The notes beneath the pieces are model-generated. The model worked only from the letters and a program-made list of their open reading frames with translations. It was not told the origin of the DNA and did not search any database. Below, one piece after another: positions 1-8,363 of a DNA stretch of 64,000 nucleotides; the stretch's first letter is position 1, and each line of letters starts with the position of its first letter. Made by a program: the position numbers and the translations under genes. Source of the stretch: Pseudomonas sp. DG56-2 (GTDB taxonomy: Bacteria > Pseudomonadota > Gammaproteobacteria > Pseudomonadales > Pseudomonadaceae); assembly GCF_004803755.1 (NCBI RefSeq), contig NZ_CP032311.1, positions 5,606,001 to 5,670,000 of the forward strand. Direction: 5' to 3'.

Positions 1-36
1 TAGGACATTGAGCACCTCGACTCGGGAGTAGTGAGA

Positions 37-702
37 ATGACAAAAAAAGTTGCAGTGATTCTTTCCGGCTGTGGTGTGTACGACGGCGCCGAAATCCACG
101 AAAGTGTGATTACCCTGCTGCGCCTGGACCAACGCGGCGCACAGGTGCAATGCTTTGCTCCGAACATTGCCCAAATGCACGTAATCAATCATCTGACCGG
201 CGAAGAAATGCCTGAGTCGCGCAATGTCCTGCTGGAGTCGGCGCGCATCGCCCGCGGCGAAATCAAGGACCTGCGAGAAGCCGATGCCAAAGACTTCGAC
301 GCACTGATCGTACCGGGTGGTTTTGGCGCGGCAAAAAACCTGTCCAACTTCGCCGTTGAAGGCCCTGGTTGCACCGTTCACCCTGATGTTCTGGCCTTGG
401 CCGAGGCATTTGCCGAAGCCGGCAAGCCGGTGGGGTTGATCTGTATCTCCCCTGCCCTGGCGGCGAAAATCTACGGCCCCGGCGTGGTCTGCACCATTGG
501 CAACGATGCTGACACCAGCGCCGCCATCGTCAAGATGGGCGGCACGCACGAGGAGTGCGATGTTCATGACATCGTCGAAGACACTCAGCGCAAGTTGGTC
601 ACCACCCCGGCCTACATGACGGCAAAGTCGATCAGCGAAGCCGCTGGCGGCATCTACAAGCTGGTTGACCGCGTACTAGAGCTGACTCACGAAAACGACT
701 GA
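37..702 (+). CDS. elbB: Isoprenoid biosynthesis glyoxalase ElbB
   Basis: This 221-residue protein is of the DJ-1/PfpI-like ElbB family (glyoxalase III-like, class I glutamine-amidotransferase fold). In E. coli the gene has been linked to early isoprenoid synthesis. The family start KKVAVILSGCGVYDG is present, as is the nucleophile-elbow region around LICISPALA near residue 135. I chose the ATG at 37 rather than the GTG at 31 because GGGAG at 24-28 lies 8 nt before the ATG and only 2 nt before the GTG. The length matches the family. It is convergent with the YaiI-family gene, with 8 nt between the stops. The family assignment is firm; the physiological substrate is not known. Confidence 0.93.
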   Translation: MTKKVAVILSGCGVYDGAEIHESVITLLRLDQRGAQVQCFAPNIAQMHVINHLTGEEMPESRNVLLESARIARGEIKDLREADAKDFDALIVPGGFGAAKNLSNFAVEGPGCTVHPDVLALAEAFAEAGKPVGLICISPALAAKIYGPGVVCTIGNDADTSAAIVKMGGTHEECDVHDIVEDTQRKLVTTPAYMTAKSISEAAGGIYKLVDRVLELTHEND

Positions 703-710
703 GTTCGATA

Positions 711-1160
711 TCAGCGCGCCAGACGCGTGAGGATGCGGTCCAGGGCGTTGGAGAATGCCTGCTTTTCACGATCGCCGTAAGGCGCCTGACCACCACCGAC
801 CTGCCCCTGCTCTCGCAGGTCGGTGAACAGATTGCGTACCGCCAGACGCTCGCCCATGTTGCGCTCATCGAACTCGCGCCCGCGCGGATCAAGACAGGCC
901 ACGCCCTTTTTCACCAGCCGATCGGCAAGCGGTACATCACTACAGATCACCAGCTCGCCCGGCACAGCATGTTCGACCAGGTAATCGTCGGCGGCATCCG
1001 GACCACTGGGCACAACGATCAATCTGACACAGGCAAATGCAGGCTTGATCTGACTCTGGCCAGCCACCAGTACCACTTCGAGCTGGCGCTTGAGGGCGAA
1101 TTTGACGACCTGATCCTTGGCCGCCTTGGGACAGGCATCGGCATCAATCCAGACACGCAT
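711..1160 (-). CDS. YaiI/YqxD (UPF0178) family protein
   Basis: A 149-residue cytoplasmic protein of the YaiI/YqxD family (UPF0178, PIN-like fold). The typical N-terminus RVWIDADACPK carries the acidic residues D6 and D8 expected of a PIN-like metal site. A second acidic stretch, PSGPDAADDYLVEHA, follows in mid-protein, then DVPLADRLVKKG. Length is typical of the family. The function is unproven; nuclease-like activity is only inferred from the fold. It stands alone, converging on elbB. Confidence 0.9.
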   Translation of the reverse strand: MRVWIDADACPKAAKDQVVKFALKRQLEVVLVAGQSQIKPAFACVRLIVVPSGPDAADDYLVEHAVPGELVICSDVPLADRLVKKGVACLDPRGREFDERNMGERLAVRNLFTDLREQGQVGGGQAPYGDREKQAFSNALDRILTRLAR

Positions 1161-1219
1161 GACAAAAATTCCAACAAGAACGGACGGTCAGTATCCCCGC
1201 TCGCCCGTTCAGCTTCAAA

Positions 1220-3118
1220 TCAACCCGCCGAAACCCGTTGCTTCTCGGCCAGGCGGCTGCGCCCGTAGAGTACGACGATTGCAAGCAACGCTACTGCTTG
1301 CGCGGTCAGCGAGTACGCATCAGCGTGGATACCCAGCCAATCGAAATCGAAGAACGCCACCGGACGAGTTCCGATCACGCCGGCCTCCTGCAAGGCCTTG
1401 ACGCCGTGGCCGGCAAATACCACCGACAAGGCGCACAGCAACGCGGCGTTGATGCTGAAGAACAACGACAGGGGCAGCTTCGCCGAACCACGCAGAATCA
1501 CCCAGGCCAGGCCAATGAGCAGGACCAACGCCGTGGCACCACCCGCTAGCACCGCCTGATGCCCAGCGGGACCAGCCTGCAGCCACAGGGTTTCGTAGAA
1601 CAGAATCACTTCGAACAACTCGCGATAAACCGAGAAGAACGCCAGCAAGGCAAAACCGAAACGCCCTCCGCCGCTCAGCAGGCTGCTCTTGATGTAATTC
1701 TGCCAGGCAGCTGCATGCCGACGATCGTGCATCCATACGCCCAACCACAGGACCATGACGCTGGCAAACAGCGCCGTACAGCCTTCAAGGAGCTCACGCT
1801 GGGCACCACCAACGTCAATCACATAGGCCGCAAGGGCCCAGGTGCCAAAACCGGCCAGCAATGCCAGGATCCAACCGATGTTGACGCTGCGCACCGCCGA
1901 CTGTTGACCGGTATTGCGCAAAAAGGCCAGGATCGCCGCCAGCACCAGAATCGCTTCCAGGCCTTCGCGCAGCAGAATCAGCAGGCCGGAAATGAAACTC
2001 AAGGTCCAGCTCAAGCCGTCTCCACCGAGCAAATCCGCAGCTTCCTTCAGCTTGCCTTTGGCCACCTCCAGGCGCTGTTTGACCTGGTCGAGACCCAAGC
2101 CATCCTGCAACGCCTGGCGGTACGCCATCAGCGACTTCTCAGTGTCTTTGCGTACGTTGGCATCGACGTTGTCCAATGAGCTTTCGACCAACTCAAAGCC
2201 TTCCAGGTAGGCTGCAACAGACAGGTCGTAGGCCTGCTCGTGATCACCCGCCTCGAAGGCCGCCAGGCTCTTGTCCAGCGTCGTTGCGGTGTAGTCGAGC
2301 AACTGCCCCGGGCCCCGCTGGACCTGCGGCGGCTGGGCGCGCTGCGCACGGAATACCGCCGCGGCCTCTGGACCTTGGGCGGCATCGACCTCGGCAGGCG
2401 TCTGGCGAGCCAGATCAGCGAGGTTGAAGGTTGTGTCGCCCTTGGCCTTGGTCGGGTCGGCAGTAAAACTTGCGATGTAAGTGGCCAAGTCCCAACGCTG
2501 ACGCTCGTCGAGCTGGTCGGCAAACGACGGCATGTCGGTGCCCTCGATGCCTTGTCCCAGCGTATTGAACAAATCGAACAAACTCAGACGGGACAGACGT
2601 TCGCTGCTGCGCAGGTTGGCCGGCGGCGGCTCAAGGCCCACACCTGCCGGACCATCACCGGCGCCGGTGTCGCCATGACAAACCGAGCACTGCTGGGCAT
2701 ACAACGGTGCGCCACGGGAAGCATCGGGCGTGATCAGAGGGGCCTGACTGACTTCATAGGCTACGGCCAACTGCGCGCCAAGCTGGCGCGCCTGATGGGC
2801 GACGCTGGCGCCCTCTTGATGCTGAACAATGGCCTGGCGCAGATTGATCACGCCCTGCTCCAGCGCTCGCTGCTCGGCGCGTGCCGGCAGTCCGCTGATC
2901 AGGCCTTGCAATACATCGGTAAATTCCAGCTGCTCGCGGTACTCCCCATCGTCCACGACCTTGCCCGCCTCTACCGTTGCCGGATAGTCGGCACCGATGT
3001 AGCCAATCAGGTGCAACGCTTTGGCGGCATCATCGACAGAGTCGGCCAGAAGCGCGGTACTACTCAGAGCCAGTAGCGGCCAGAGTAACCAGGCAAGCAA
3101 ACGGGAGCAGGGAATCAT
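1220..3118 (-). CDS. Cytochrome c / FTR1 family iron permease fusion
   Basis: This 632-residue inner-membrane protein should import ferric iron. It has a signal peptide (about 1-25) and a periplasmic region with one c-type heme site, CSVCH at 144-148, with a likely axial Met at 196. After a helical linker (about 270-365) comes a seven-helix FTR1 permease from about 372 onward. Two FTR1 iron-binding signatures are visible, REGLE at 384-388 and RELFE at 499-503; RELLE at 441-445 is a further RExxE. In FTR1/EfeU systems the heme or cupredoxin partner is usually a separate protein (EfeO, Fet3), so here an electron-transfer domain is joined to the channel. The ATG start lies just after an inverted repeat at 3134-3157. 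No other transport genes adjoin it. Confidence 0.9.
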   Translation of the reverse strand: MIPCSRLLAWLLWPLLALSSTALLADSVDDAAKALHLIGYIGADYPATVEAGKVVDDGEYREQLEFTDVLQGLISGLPARAEQRALEQGVINLRQAIVQHQEGASVAHQARQLGAQLAVAYEVSQAPLITPDASRGAPLYAQQCSVCHGDTGAGDGPAGVGLEPPPANLRSSERLSRLSLFDLFNTLGQGIEGTDMPSFADQLDERQRWDLATYIASFTADPTKAKGDTTFNLADLARQTPAEVDAAQGPEAAAVFRAQRAQPPQVQRGPGQLLDYTATTLDKSLAAFEAGDHEQAYDLSVAAYLEGFELVESSLDNVDANVRKDTEKSLMAYRQALQDGLGLDQVKQRLEVAKGKLKEAADLLGGDGLSWTLSFISGLLILLREGLEAILVLAAILAFLRNTGQQSAVRSVNIGWILALLAGFGTWALAAYVIDVGGAQRELLEGCTALFASVMVLWLGVWMHDRRHAAAWQNYIKSSLLSGGGRFGFALLAFFSVYRELFEVILFYETLWLQAGPAGHQAVLAGGATALVLLIGLAWVILRGSAKLPLSLFFSINAALLCALSVVFAGHGVKALQEAGVIGTRPVAFFDFDWLGIHADAYSLTAQAVALLAIVVLYGRSRLAEKQRVSAG

Positions 3119-3133
3119 GAGCCAATCTCAAAT

Positions 3134-3157
3134 AACAATGCGAGGTATTGCATTGTT
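3134..3157. promoter_or_regulatory. Inverted repeat upstream of the FTR1 permease gene
   Basis: AACAATGC (3134-3141) and GCATTGTT (3150-3157) form a perfect 8-bp inverted repeat with an 8-nt spacer, 16 nt upstream of the permease start. It resembles a dimeric regulator site. It is not a good match to the TGATAAT-N-ATTATCA Fur core, so iron control is only suggested by the gene it precedes. Confidence 0.45.
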
Positions 3158-3230
3158 CACTTCCAATGGCCATCGCTCAAGGATTACCCGGCAATCTCAG
3201 TAAAAATTAGTGACAATTTCATCTCCAAGC

Positions 3231-3258
3231 AAAAAAGACGACCCGAAGGTCGCCTTTT
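3231..3258 (-). terminator. Rho-independent terminator of the LysE-type gene
   Basis: On the minus strand GGCGACC and GGTCGTC pair (with one G-T) around a TTCG tetraloop and run into six T residues. It lies 42 nt past the lysE-type stop codon. Confidence 0.8.
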
Positions 3259-3299
3259 CTACCAATGCGGCACTTACCGCGATGAAACGTGCCTGCGCC

Positions 3300-3932
3300 T
3301 CAGACCGGCGCCCGGCGGATGGTCGCCAGCAGTGTGGCAGCGCCCAGGAACAACCCGGCGAAGGTGCGGTTCATGCGGCGCTGTTGCTTTGGCGTACGCA
3401 GCAAACGCAAGACTCGCGCCGCCAGGCCGGTGTAGCCGGCCATGACCAGCAGATCGACAGTAATCATGGTCGCGGTGATGATCAGATACTGAGGCAGCAA
3501 AGGCGAATGGGGATTGATGAACTGCGGCAACACCGCCAGCATGAAAATCAGCGCCTTGGGGTTGCTGACATTAACCAGAAAGCCGCGAAACACCAGGCTC
3601 AACGGCTTGCCGATTGGCCGCACGGCAGACTCGTCGCTCAGGTCAGCCGGCAAGGCACGCCATTGTTTGACGGCAAGGTAGACCAGATAGGCAACGCCGA
3701 ACCATTTGATTACCTGGAACGCGGTAGCAGAAGCCGCCAGCACGGCGCCGACACCTGCCGCAATGATCGCAATCTGCAGAACCAGGCCCAGTTGCAGGCC
3801 CAGGGCGTTCCAGTAGCCACGCCAGAAACCGTACTGCAGCCCACACGACATCGAGGCAATAGCCCCAGCGCCCGGCGAGAGACTGATCACCCAGCAAGCG
3901 GCAAAAAATGCCAACCACGTTTCCAACGACAT
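3300..3932 (-). CDS. LysE/RhtB family amino-acid exporter
   Basis: A 210-residue inner-membrane protein of the LysE/RhtB family, which exports amino acids or homoserine-like metabolites. The family signature SLSPGAGAI is at about residues 18-26, and five to six hydrophobic segments follow. NPKALIFMLAVLPQF near residue 125 is the conserved second signature. Length is typical. The substrate cannot be told from sequence; RhtB-type homoserine or homoserine-lactone export is one possibility. It is a single gene with its own terminator and a perfect palindromic site just upstream. Confidence 0.88.
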   Translation of the reverse strand: MSLETWLAFFAACWVISLSPGAGAIASMSCGLQYGFWRGYWNALGLQLGLVLQIAIIAAGVGAVLAASATAFQVIKWFGVAYLVYLAVKQWRALPADLSDESAVRPIGKPLSLVFRGFLVNVSNPKALIFMLAVLPQFINPHSPLLPQYLIITATMITVDLLVMAGYTGLAARVLRLLRTPKQQRRMNRTFAGLFLGAATLLATIRRAPV

Positions 3933-3948
3933 CGCACACCTCGCCCAT

Positions 3949-3965
3949 AGCTTTGTTACAAAGCT
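3949..3965. promoter_or_regulatory. Palindromic operator candidate upstream of the LysE-type gene
   Basis: AGCTTTGT-T-ACAAAGCT is a perfect 8-bp inverted repeat with a 1-nt centre, beginning 17 nt upstream of the exporter start. The compact symmetry fits a dimeric repressor or activator. The cognate regulator is not next to it. Confidence 0.5.
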
Positions 3966-4017
3966 TTAAGCTAGTGTGCTGGCGAAAAAATCACCACGGT
4001 TTTTTTCAGTTCGCCGA

Positions 4018-4608
4018 TCAATTGCCTGAGGTTTTGTCTTCGCCCACCAACGGTACGAACTCAGCCCCACGCCAACGCCGTACCGACTTCTGAAAAAATT
4101 GGCTGTTGGGCACCTGAACGATGGCCCCGCCAGCTTCGGGCAACTCGATCAATGTCGTGAACAGCAGGTTGATAGCCACTACCCGACCTTTAACGCCGGG
4201 CTTGTCGATGGTCTCGACCAACTCCACTACGTCGCCAATGCGAAACGGTCCGACGGTGAAGATCAGCACGGCACACAGCAGGTTCGACAGCACACTCCAC
4301 ATGGCGAAGAACGCTACGGCGGCCACCGCGACAAAGCCGGACAAGGCCGTCCAGAGCACCGTGGCGGAAACGCCCAGGCGCTCGAGCACGAAGACCAGCG
4401 CACTGCCCATGATCAACCAGCGCAAACCGCCCCGCACCGGCATCATTAGTTCCGGTGGCAATGGATAACGCTCGCCCAGACGTTTGAGACAGCGCCCAAC
4501 CAGGCGCTGCAACACAAAAGCGGCGCAGAGGATCAGAAGAATCTGCAGCCCCAACCAGAACGGTGCGATCCATTCTGGCGGTACCGGCAACTGCAAGGAC
4601 GTTATCAA
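4018..4608 (-). CDS. Small MscS-family mechanosensitive channel
   Basis: A 196-residue membrane protein of the MscS family, shorter than E. coli MscS (286 residues). It has three hydrophobic segments (about 14-36, 64-82 and 88-118), the last being the pore helix. A short beta domain follows with the family motif GPFRIGDVVELVE near residue 120. The C-terminal cage domain is largely missing, as in other short MscS-like proteins of Pseudomonas. The start is TTG at 4608-4606, overlapping the yheS stop as TTGA, so translation is probably coupled to yheS. Confidence 0.82.
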   Translation of the reverse strand: MITSLQLPVPPEWIAPFWLGLQILLILCAAFVLQRLVGRCLKRLGERYPLPPELMMPVRGGLRWLIMGSALVFVLERLGVSATVLWTALSGFVAVAAVAFFAMWSVLSNLLCAVLIFTVGPFRIGDVVELVETIDKPGVKGRVVAINLLFTTLIELPEAGGAIVQVPNSQFFQKSVRRWRGAEFVPLVGEDKTSGN

Positions 4609-6515
4609 GACAACGCCTCCAGCTCCGCCTGCATGGTCTCCAGCTCCTCGAGGGCGGCCATCCAGGCTTCTTCCAATTCTGCCTCGCGAACTTTGAGCTT
4701 GGCCTGTTGGGCCAGCAGGTCGCGCAGCTCATCCTTGCGGGCTGCTTCATAGAGCGCGCTGTCACCCAGGCTTGCATCGACCTTCGCCAACTGTTCGTGC
4801 AAGGTGCCCAGTTCACGCTCAAGTTTGTCGGCTTCGCGCTTGTGGGGCGCCAGTTGCTGACGCAGTGCCGCAGCAGCCTGACGCTGGGCTTTCTTGTCAG
4901 TCTTGTCGGCGTTGACCGGCGCAGTACTGACAGGTGCATTGCGCTGGCGGTACTCGACCAGCCAACGGCTGTAGTCATCAAGGTCGCCATCGAAGGTTTC
5001 GACTTTACCGTCAGCTACCAGCAAGAAGTCATCGGTGGTGCTCTTGAGCAGGTGGCGATCGTGAGATACCACCAGCACTGCGCCACTGAACTCCTGCAGG
5101 GCCATGGTCAGCGCCAGGCGCATTTCCAGGTCCAGGTGGTTGGTCGGTTCGTCGAGCAACAGCAGGTTGGGTCGCTCCCAAGCGATCAATGCCAGCGCCA
5201 GGCGGGCCTTTTCGCCACCGGAGAAATTAAGCACCGGCTCGTCGATGCGGTTACCCCGGAAGTCAAAGCCACCGAGGAAATCGCGCAATGTCTGTTCGCG
5301 CTCGGTCGGGGCCAGGCGTTGCAGGTGCAGCAAGGGACTGGCTTTGTTATCCAGCGAGTCGAGTTGGTGCTGGGCGAAGTAGCCGACCGACAGGTTTTCA
5401 CCGCGCACCAAGCGCCCGCTCAGCGGCTCGAGCTCGCCCGCAAGGTTTTTGATCAGGGTCGATTTACCCGCGCCGTTGGGGCCGAGCAAACCGATGCGCG
5501 CACCCGGCGTGAGCTGCAACTTGACCTTCTCAAGGATGGTCTTGTCACCATAGCCCAAGCGGCCCTCGGAGAGATCGAGCAAGGGGCTGGAGATTTTTTC
5601 CGACTCACGGAAAACGAAGTCGAACGGGGAATCCACATGCGCCGCCGACAGCTCCTCCATGCGCTCCAGGGCCTTGATCCGGCTCTGCGCCTGACGTGCC
5701 TTGGTAGCCTGGGCCTTGAACCTGGCGATGTACTTTTCCATGTGCGCACGTTGCGCCTGCTGCTTCTCGTAGGCCTGTTGCTGCTGGGCCAGGCGCTCGG
5801 CACGGGTGCGCTCGAATGCCGTGTAGCCACCGCGGTAAAGCGTCAGCTTGCACTGTTCGACGTGGGCCACATGATCGACAACCGCATCGAGAAAATCGCG
5901 GTCGTGGGAAATCAGCAACAGAGTGCCCGGATAGCTCTTGAGCCAGTCTTCCAGCCAAAGGATCGCATCCAGATCCAAGTGGTTGGTCGGCTCGTCGAGC
6001 AGCAACAAGTCGGAAGGACACATCAACGCCTGGGCCAGGTTCAGACGCATCCGCCAGCCGCCGGAAAAGTCGCCGACCCGGCGATCCATCTGCTCGTTGG
6101 TGAAGCCGAGGCCGGCCAGCAGCTTGCGCGCACGCGCATCGGCAGTATAGCCATCGGCGCTATCGAGTTCGATATGCAGGCGCGCCAGCGCCGTACCGTC
6201 ATGGGCGGCTTCGGCGGCGGCGAGATCGGCCTGGACCTTGCGCAGGCGCAGGTCACCATCGAGCACATAGTCGACCGCAAGGCTGTCGAGCGTATCGACC
6301 TCCTGACGCATGTGTGCAATACGCCAGTCGGCCGGCAGCTGACAATCGCCCGAGTCAGGCGTCAGCTCTCCGCGCAACAAGGCGAACAGGCTGGATTTAC
6401 CGGCGCCATTGGCACCGATCAGGCCGGCCTTGTGACCGGCGTGCAGGGTTAACTCAGCGCCTTCTAGCAGGCGCTGGGGACCACGCTGTAAAGTGAGGTT
6501 CGATAGTCTGATCAT
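4605..6515 (-). CDS. yheS: ABC-F family ATPase YheS
   Basis: A soluble 636-residue protein with two ABC ATPase domains and no membrane segments, the ABC-F class that acts on the ribosome. The first domain has Walker A GANGAGKSS (about residues 34-42), signature FSGGW and LLLDEPTNHLD. The second has GPNGAGKST, FSGGEK and another LLLDEPTNHLD. A charged helical linker separates them and a coiled-coil tail ends the protein. Length matches E. coli YheS (637). I placed the start at the ATG of MIRLSNLTLQ; an open frame upstream to 6683 is antisense to the next gene. The exact ribosomal role of YheS is not shown by sequence. Confidence 0.92.
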   Translation of the reverse strand: MIRLSNLTLQRGPQRLLEGAELTLHAGHKAGLIGANGAGKSSLFALLRGELTPDSGDCQLPADWRIAHMRQEVDTLDSLAVDYVLDGDLRLRKVQADLAAAEAAHDGTALARLHIELDSADGYTADARARKLLAGLGFTNEQMDRRVGDFSGGWRMRLNLAQALMCPSDLLLLDEPTNHLDLDAILWLEDWLKSYPGTLLLISHDRDFLDAVVDHVAHVEQCKLTLYRGGYTAFERTRAERLAQQQQAYEKQQAQRAHMEKYIARFKAQATKARQAQSRIKALERMEELSAAHVDSPFDFVFRESEKISSPLLDLSEGRLGYGDKTILEKVKLQLTPGARIGLLGPNGAGKSTLIKNLAGELEPLSGRLVRGENLSVGYFAQHQLDSLDNKASPLLHLQRLAPTEREQTLRDFLGGFDFRGNRIDEPVLNFSGGEKARLALALIAWERPNLLLLDEPTNHLDLEMRLALTMALQEFSGAVLVVSHDRHLLKSTTDDFLLVADGKVETFDGDLDDYSRWLVEYRQRNAPVSTAPVNADKTDKKAQRQAAAALRQQLAPHKREADKLERELGTLHEQLAKVDASLGDSALYEAARKDELRDLLAQQAKLKVREAELEEAWMAALEELETMQAELEALS

Positions 6516-6565
6516 AATGGCCGCGGAGTCTACCAGCTTCGTCGGCAACTGGCGCGAGTAGGACC

Positions 6566-7048
6566 ATGCACACCGACCTGTGGAATTTTGCCTTGAAAGT
6601 CTACGCCCGCCCAGGGGTAGAAACAGCGTGTTTGCAATGGCAAGACCTGGGTGGCGATGTGTGCCTGCTGCTGTGTGCGGCATGGCTCAATTCACGTGGT
6701 GCTCAAGCCAGCGAGCAACGCATGCAGGCACTGCGTGAAGTGGCCGAAACCTGGCAGAAAGAGGTGACCGGGCCGTTACGCAGCTTGCGCCGGCAATGGC
6801 GACAGGCAGCCATTGAGGACTCGCAGTTGGCGCGCTTGCGCGAACAAGTGAAAGGCTTGGAGTTGGAAGCAGAGCGGGTGTTGCTGGAGCGCCTGCAAAT
6901 CGCCAGTGAAGGCTGGTGCTCAGCAACCGGAGCCGAGAGCGACTGGTTGCACTACCTGGCGCCAAGGGACGTCGGTTTGCATCACGACGCGCTGGATACG
7001 TTGCGCGCCGTGATGCTGTCGACTCAGGACGCCGAAGACGGAGTCTGA
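6566..7048 (+). CDS. TIGR02444 family protein
   Basis: A 160-residue soluble, mainly helical protein of the TIGR02444 family, found in Pseudomonas and relatives with no assigned function. The N-terminus HTDLWNFALKVYARPGVE and LGGDVCLLLCAAW (about 30-42) are its hallmarks. A charged helical region follows. AGGAC sits close before the ATG. It is divergent from yheS and its last 25 nt overlap the 3' end of algP on the other strand. Confidence 0.85.
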   Translation: MHTDLWNFALKVYARPGVETACLQWQDLGGDVCLLLCAAWLNSRGAQASEQRMQALREVAETWQKEVTGPLRSLRRQWRQAAIEDSQLARLREQVKGLELEAERVLLERLQIASEGWCSATGAESDWLHYLAPRDVGLHHDALDTLRAVMLSTQDAEDGV

Positions 7049-8136
7049 GTTGGTGCCACCGACGCTGCCGGCGTAGTCGGCGCGGCGGCTGCCGGAGCCG
7101 CAGCTGCTGGCGTAGACACGGACGCTGCTGGCGCAGGCGTCGCTGCAGGCTTGGCTACAGCTGGTTGTGCTGCTGGCTTGGCAGGTGCCTTTGCAGCAGG
7201 CTTGGCCGCAGCTCGGGCAGGTGCTTTGGCCGCAGCAGGCTTGGCCGCGGGTTTGGCTGGCGCTTTTGCTGCTGCAGGTTTGGCCGCAGGCTTGGCTGGC
7301 GTTTTTGCCGCAACTGGCTTGGCCGCAGCTTTGGCTGGTGCTTTCGCTGCCACGGGTTTGGCCGCTGCCTTGACTGGAGCTTTAGCCGCTGCCGGCTTGG
7401 CCGCAGCTTTGGCTGGCGCTTTCGCTGCTGCAGGTTTGGCCGCAGCCCTGGCTGGAGCTTTGGCTGCTACTGGCTTGGCTGCTGGCTTGGCCGCAGGTTT
7501 TGCAGCTGCTGTCCGTGCCGCAGGTTTGGCGGTGGCTTTTGCTGCTGCAGGCTTGGCCGGCGCTTTCGCGGCAACAGGTTTTGCAGCTGCGGTTTTAGCC
7601 GCAGGCTTGGTGGCCGCTTTGGCCGCTGCCGGCTTGGCAGCAACGTTACGCGCAGGCGCTTTTGCTGCAGGTTTGGCAGCGGGTTTGCTTGCAGCCTTGG
7701 CTACTGGCTTGGCAGCAACAGGCGCTGGTTTGGCCGCGCGCTGAGTCAGCGCTTTGCCAGCAGCCTCCTTGACCTTGCCAACGCCTTGGGCAAGTTTCAG
7801 GCTTTCCTGAGCATCACGTTTGAGCTGCAGGATGTAAGTGCGAGTCTGCGACTGACGCTCTTTGAGCGAGTCGAGCAATTCTTCCAGTTCAGCGGCTGCG
7901 GATTTGGCCTTGGCCTGAGCCTTGGACTTTCCGGACTTGGCAGCATCCTGCAATTTAAGACGAGACTTATGCAGTTTTTCTTGAGCCTTGCCGCGTTGTT
8001 TTTCCAACTTGGCGAGCAGCTTTTCTGCATCAGCCAGCGCTTGCGAGCAGGCAGTTTCCAAATGTTCGAGCAGGCTGCCCGAGAGTTGCTGGAGCAGGTG
8101 CAACGGAGTATTTACTGGCTTCTTATTGGCCGACAT
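7024..8136 (-). CDS. algP: AlgP, histone H1-like DNA-binding protein
   Basis: A 370-residue protein. Residues 1 to about 135 form a charged, coiled-coil-prone domain. From about 136 to 340 there is a long array of KPAA/KAPA-type tetrapeptides like eukaryotic histone H1 tails, and an Ala/Pro/Thr/Ser-rich end follows. In P. aeruginosa AlgP (AlgR3) binds DNA and affects alginate gene expression. The start has a strong ribosome site, AGGAGGT, 5 nt before the ATG. The repeats are likely to vary in number between strains. Its place beside fklB, algQ and the hem-algR block is the P. aeruginosa arrangement. Confidence 0.93.
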   Translation of the reverse strand: MSANKKPVNTPLHLLQQLSGSLLEHLETACSQALADAEKLLAKLEKQRGKAQEKLHKSRLKLQDAAKSGKSKAQAKAKSAAAELEELLDSLKERQSQTRTYILQLKRDAQESLKLAQGVGKVKEAAGKALTQRAAKPAPVAAKPVAKAASKPAAKPAAKAPARNVAAKPAAAKAATKPAAKTAAAKPVAAKAPAKPAAAKATAKPAARTAAAKPAAKPAAKPVAAKAPARAAAKPAAAKAPAKAAAKPAAAKAPVKAAAKPVAAKAPAKAAAKPVAAKTPAKPAAKPAAAKAPAKPAAKPAAAKAPARAAAKPAAKAPAKPAAQPAVAKPAATPAPAASVSTPAAAAPAAAAPTTPAASVAPTQTPSSAS

Positions 8137-8363
8137 GATTTACCTCCTGGCTGACGAGAGTGCGGCTCATACTATGCTTCTGCTGCTACCGCCGCTAGGC
8201 CATGTTGACAGTATTAAAGGCGCCGCGTTGCATGCCTGGGCAAAGTTGTTATCGCTGCAGCTGGAATCAAGTGTAGATGCTTCACAAAGTGTTGCTGATA
8301 TTTACACGGTAGTCGTAGACGATCGCTGGCATACTTTATTTCCACTGAAGCAGGAGTGAGCCA

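Noticed and set aside
4563..6452. 629-codon plus-strand open frame
   Set aside because: It is antisense to yheS, whose two ABC domains are complete and conserved; GC-rich third positions leave the reverse frame open.
6566..6683. Longer yheS start at 6683
   Set aside because: The extension is antisense to the TIGR02444 gene and lacks family similarity; the ATG at 6515 gives the normal length.
7151..7744. Long Ala/Gly-rich open frame on the plus strand
   Set aside because: It is the antisense of the AlgP repeat array; regular codon periodicity of the repeats keeps the other frames open.
8174..8359. 61-codon frame ending just before the FKBP gene
   Set aside because: No ribosome site and third-position base use unlike real genes here; probably chance.
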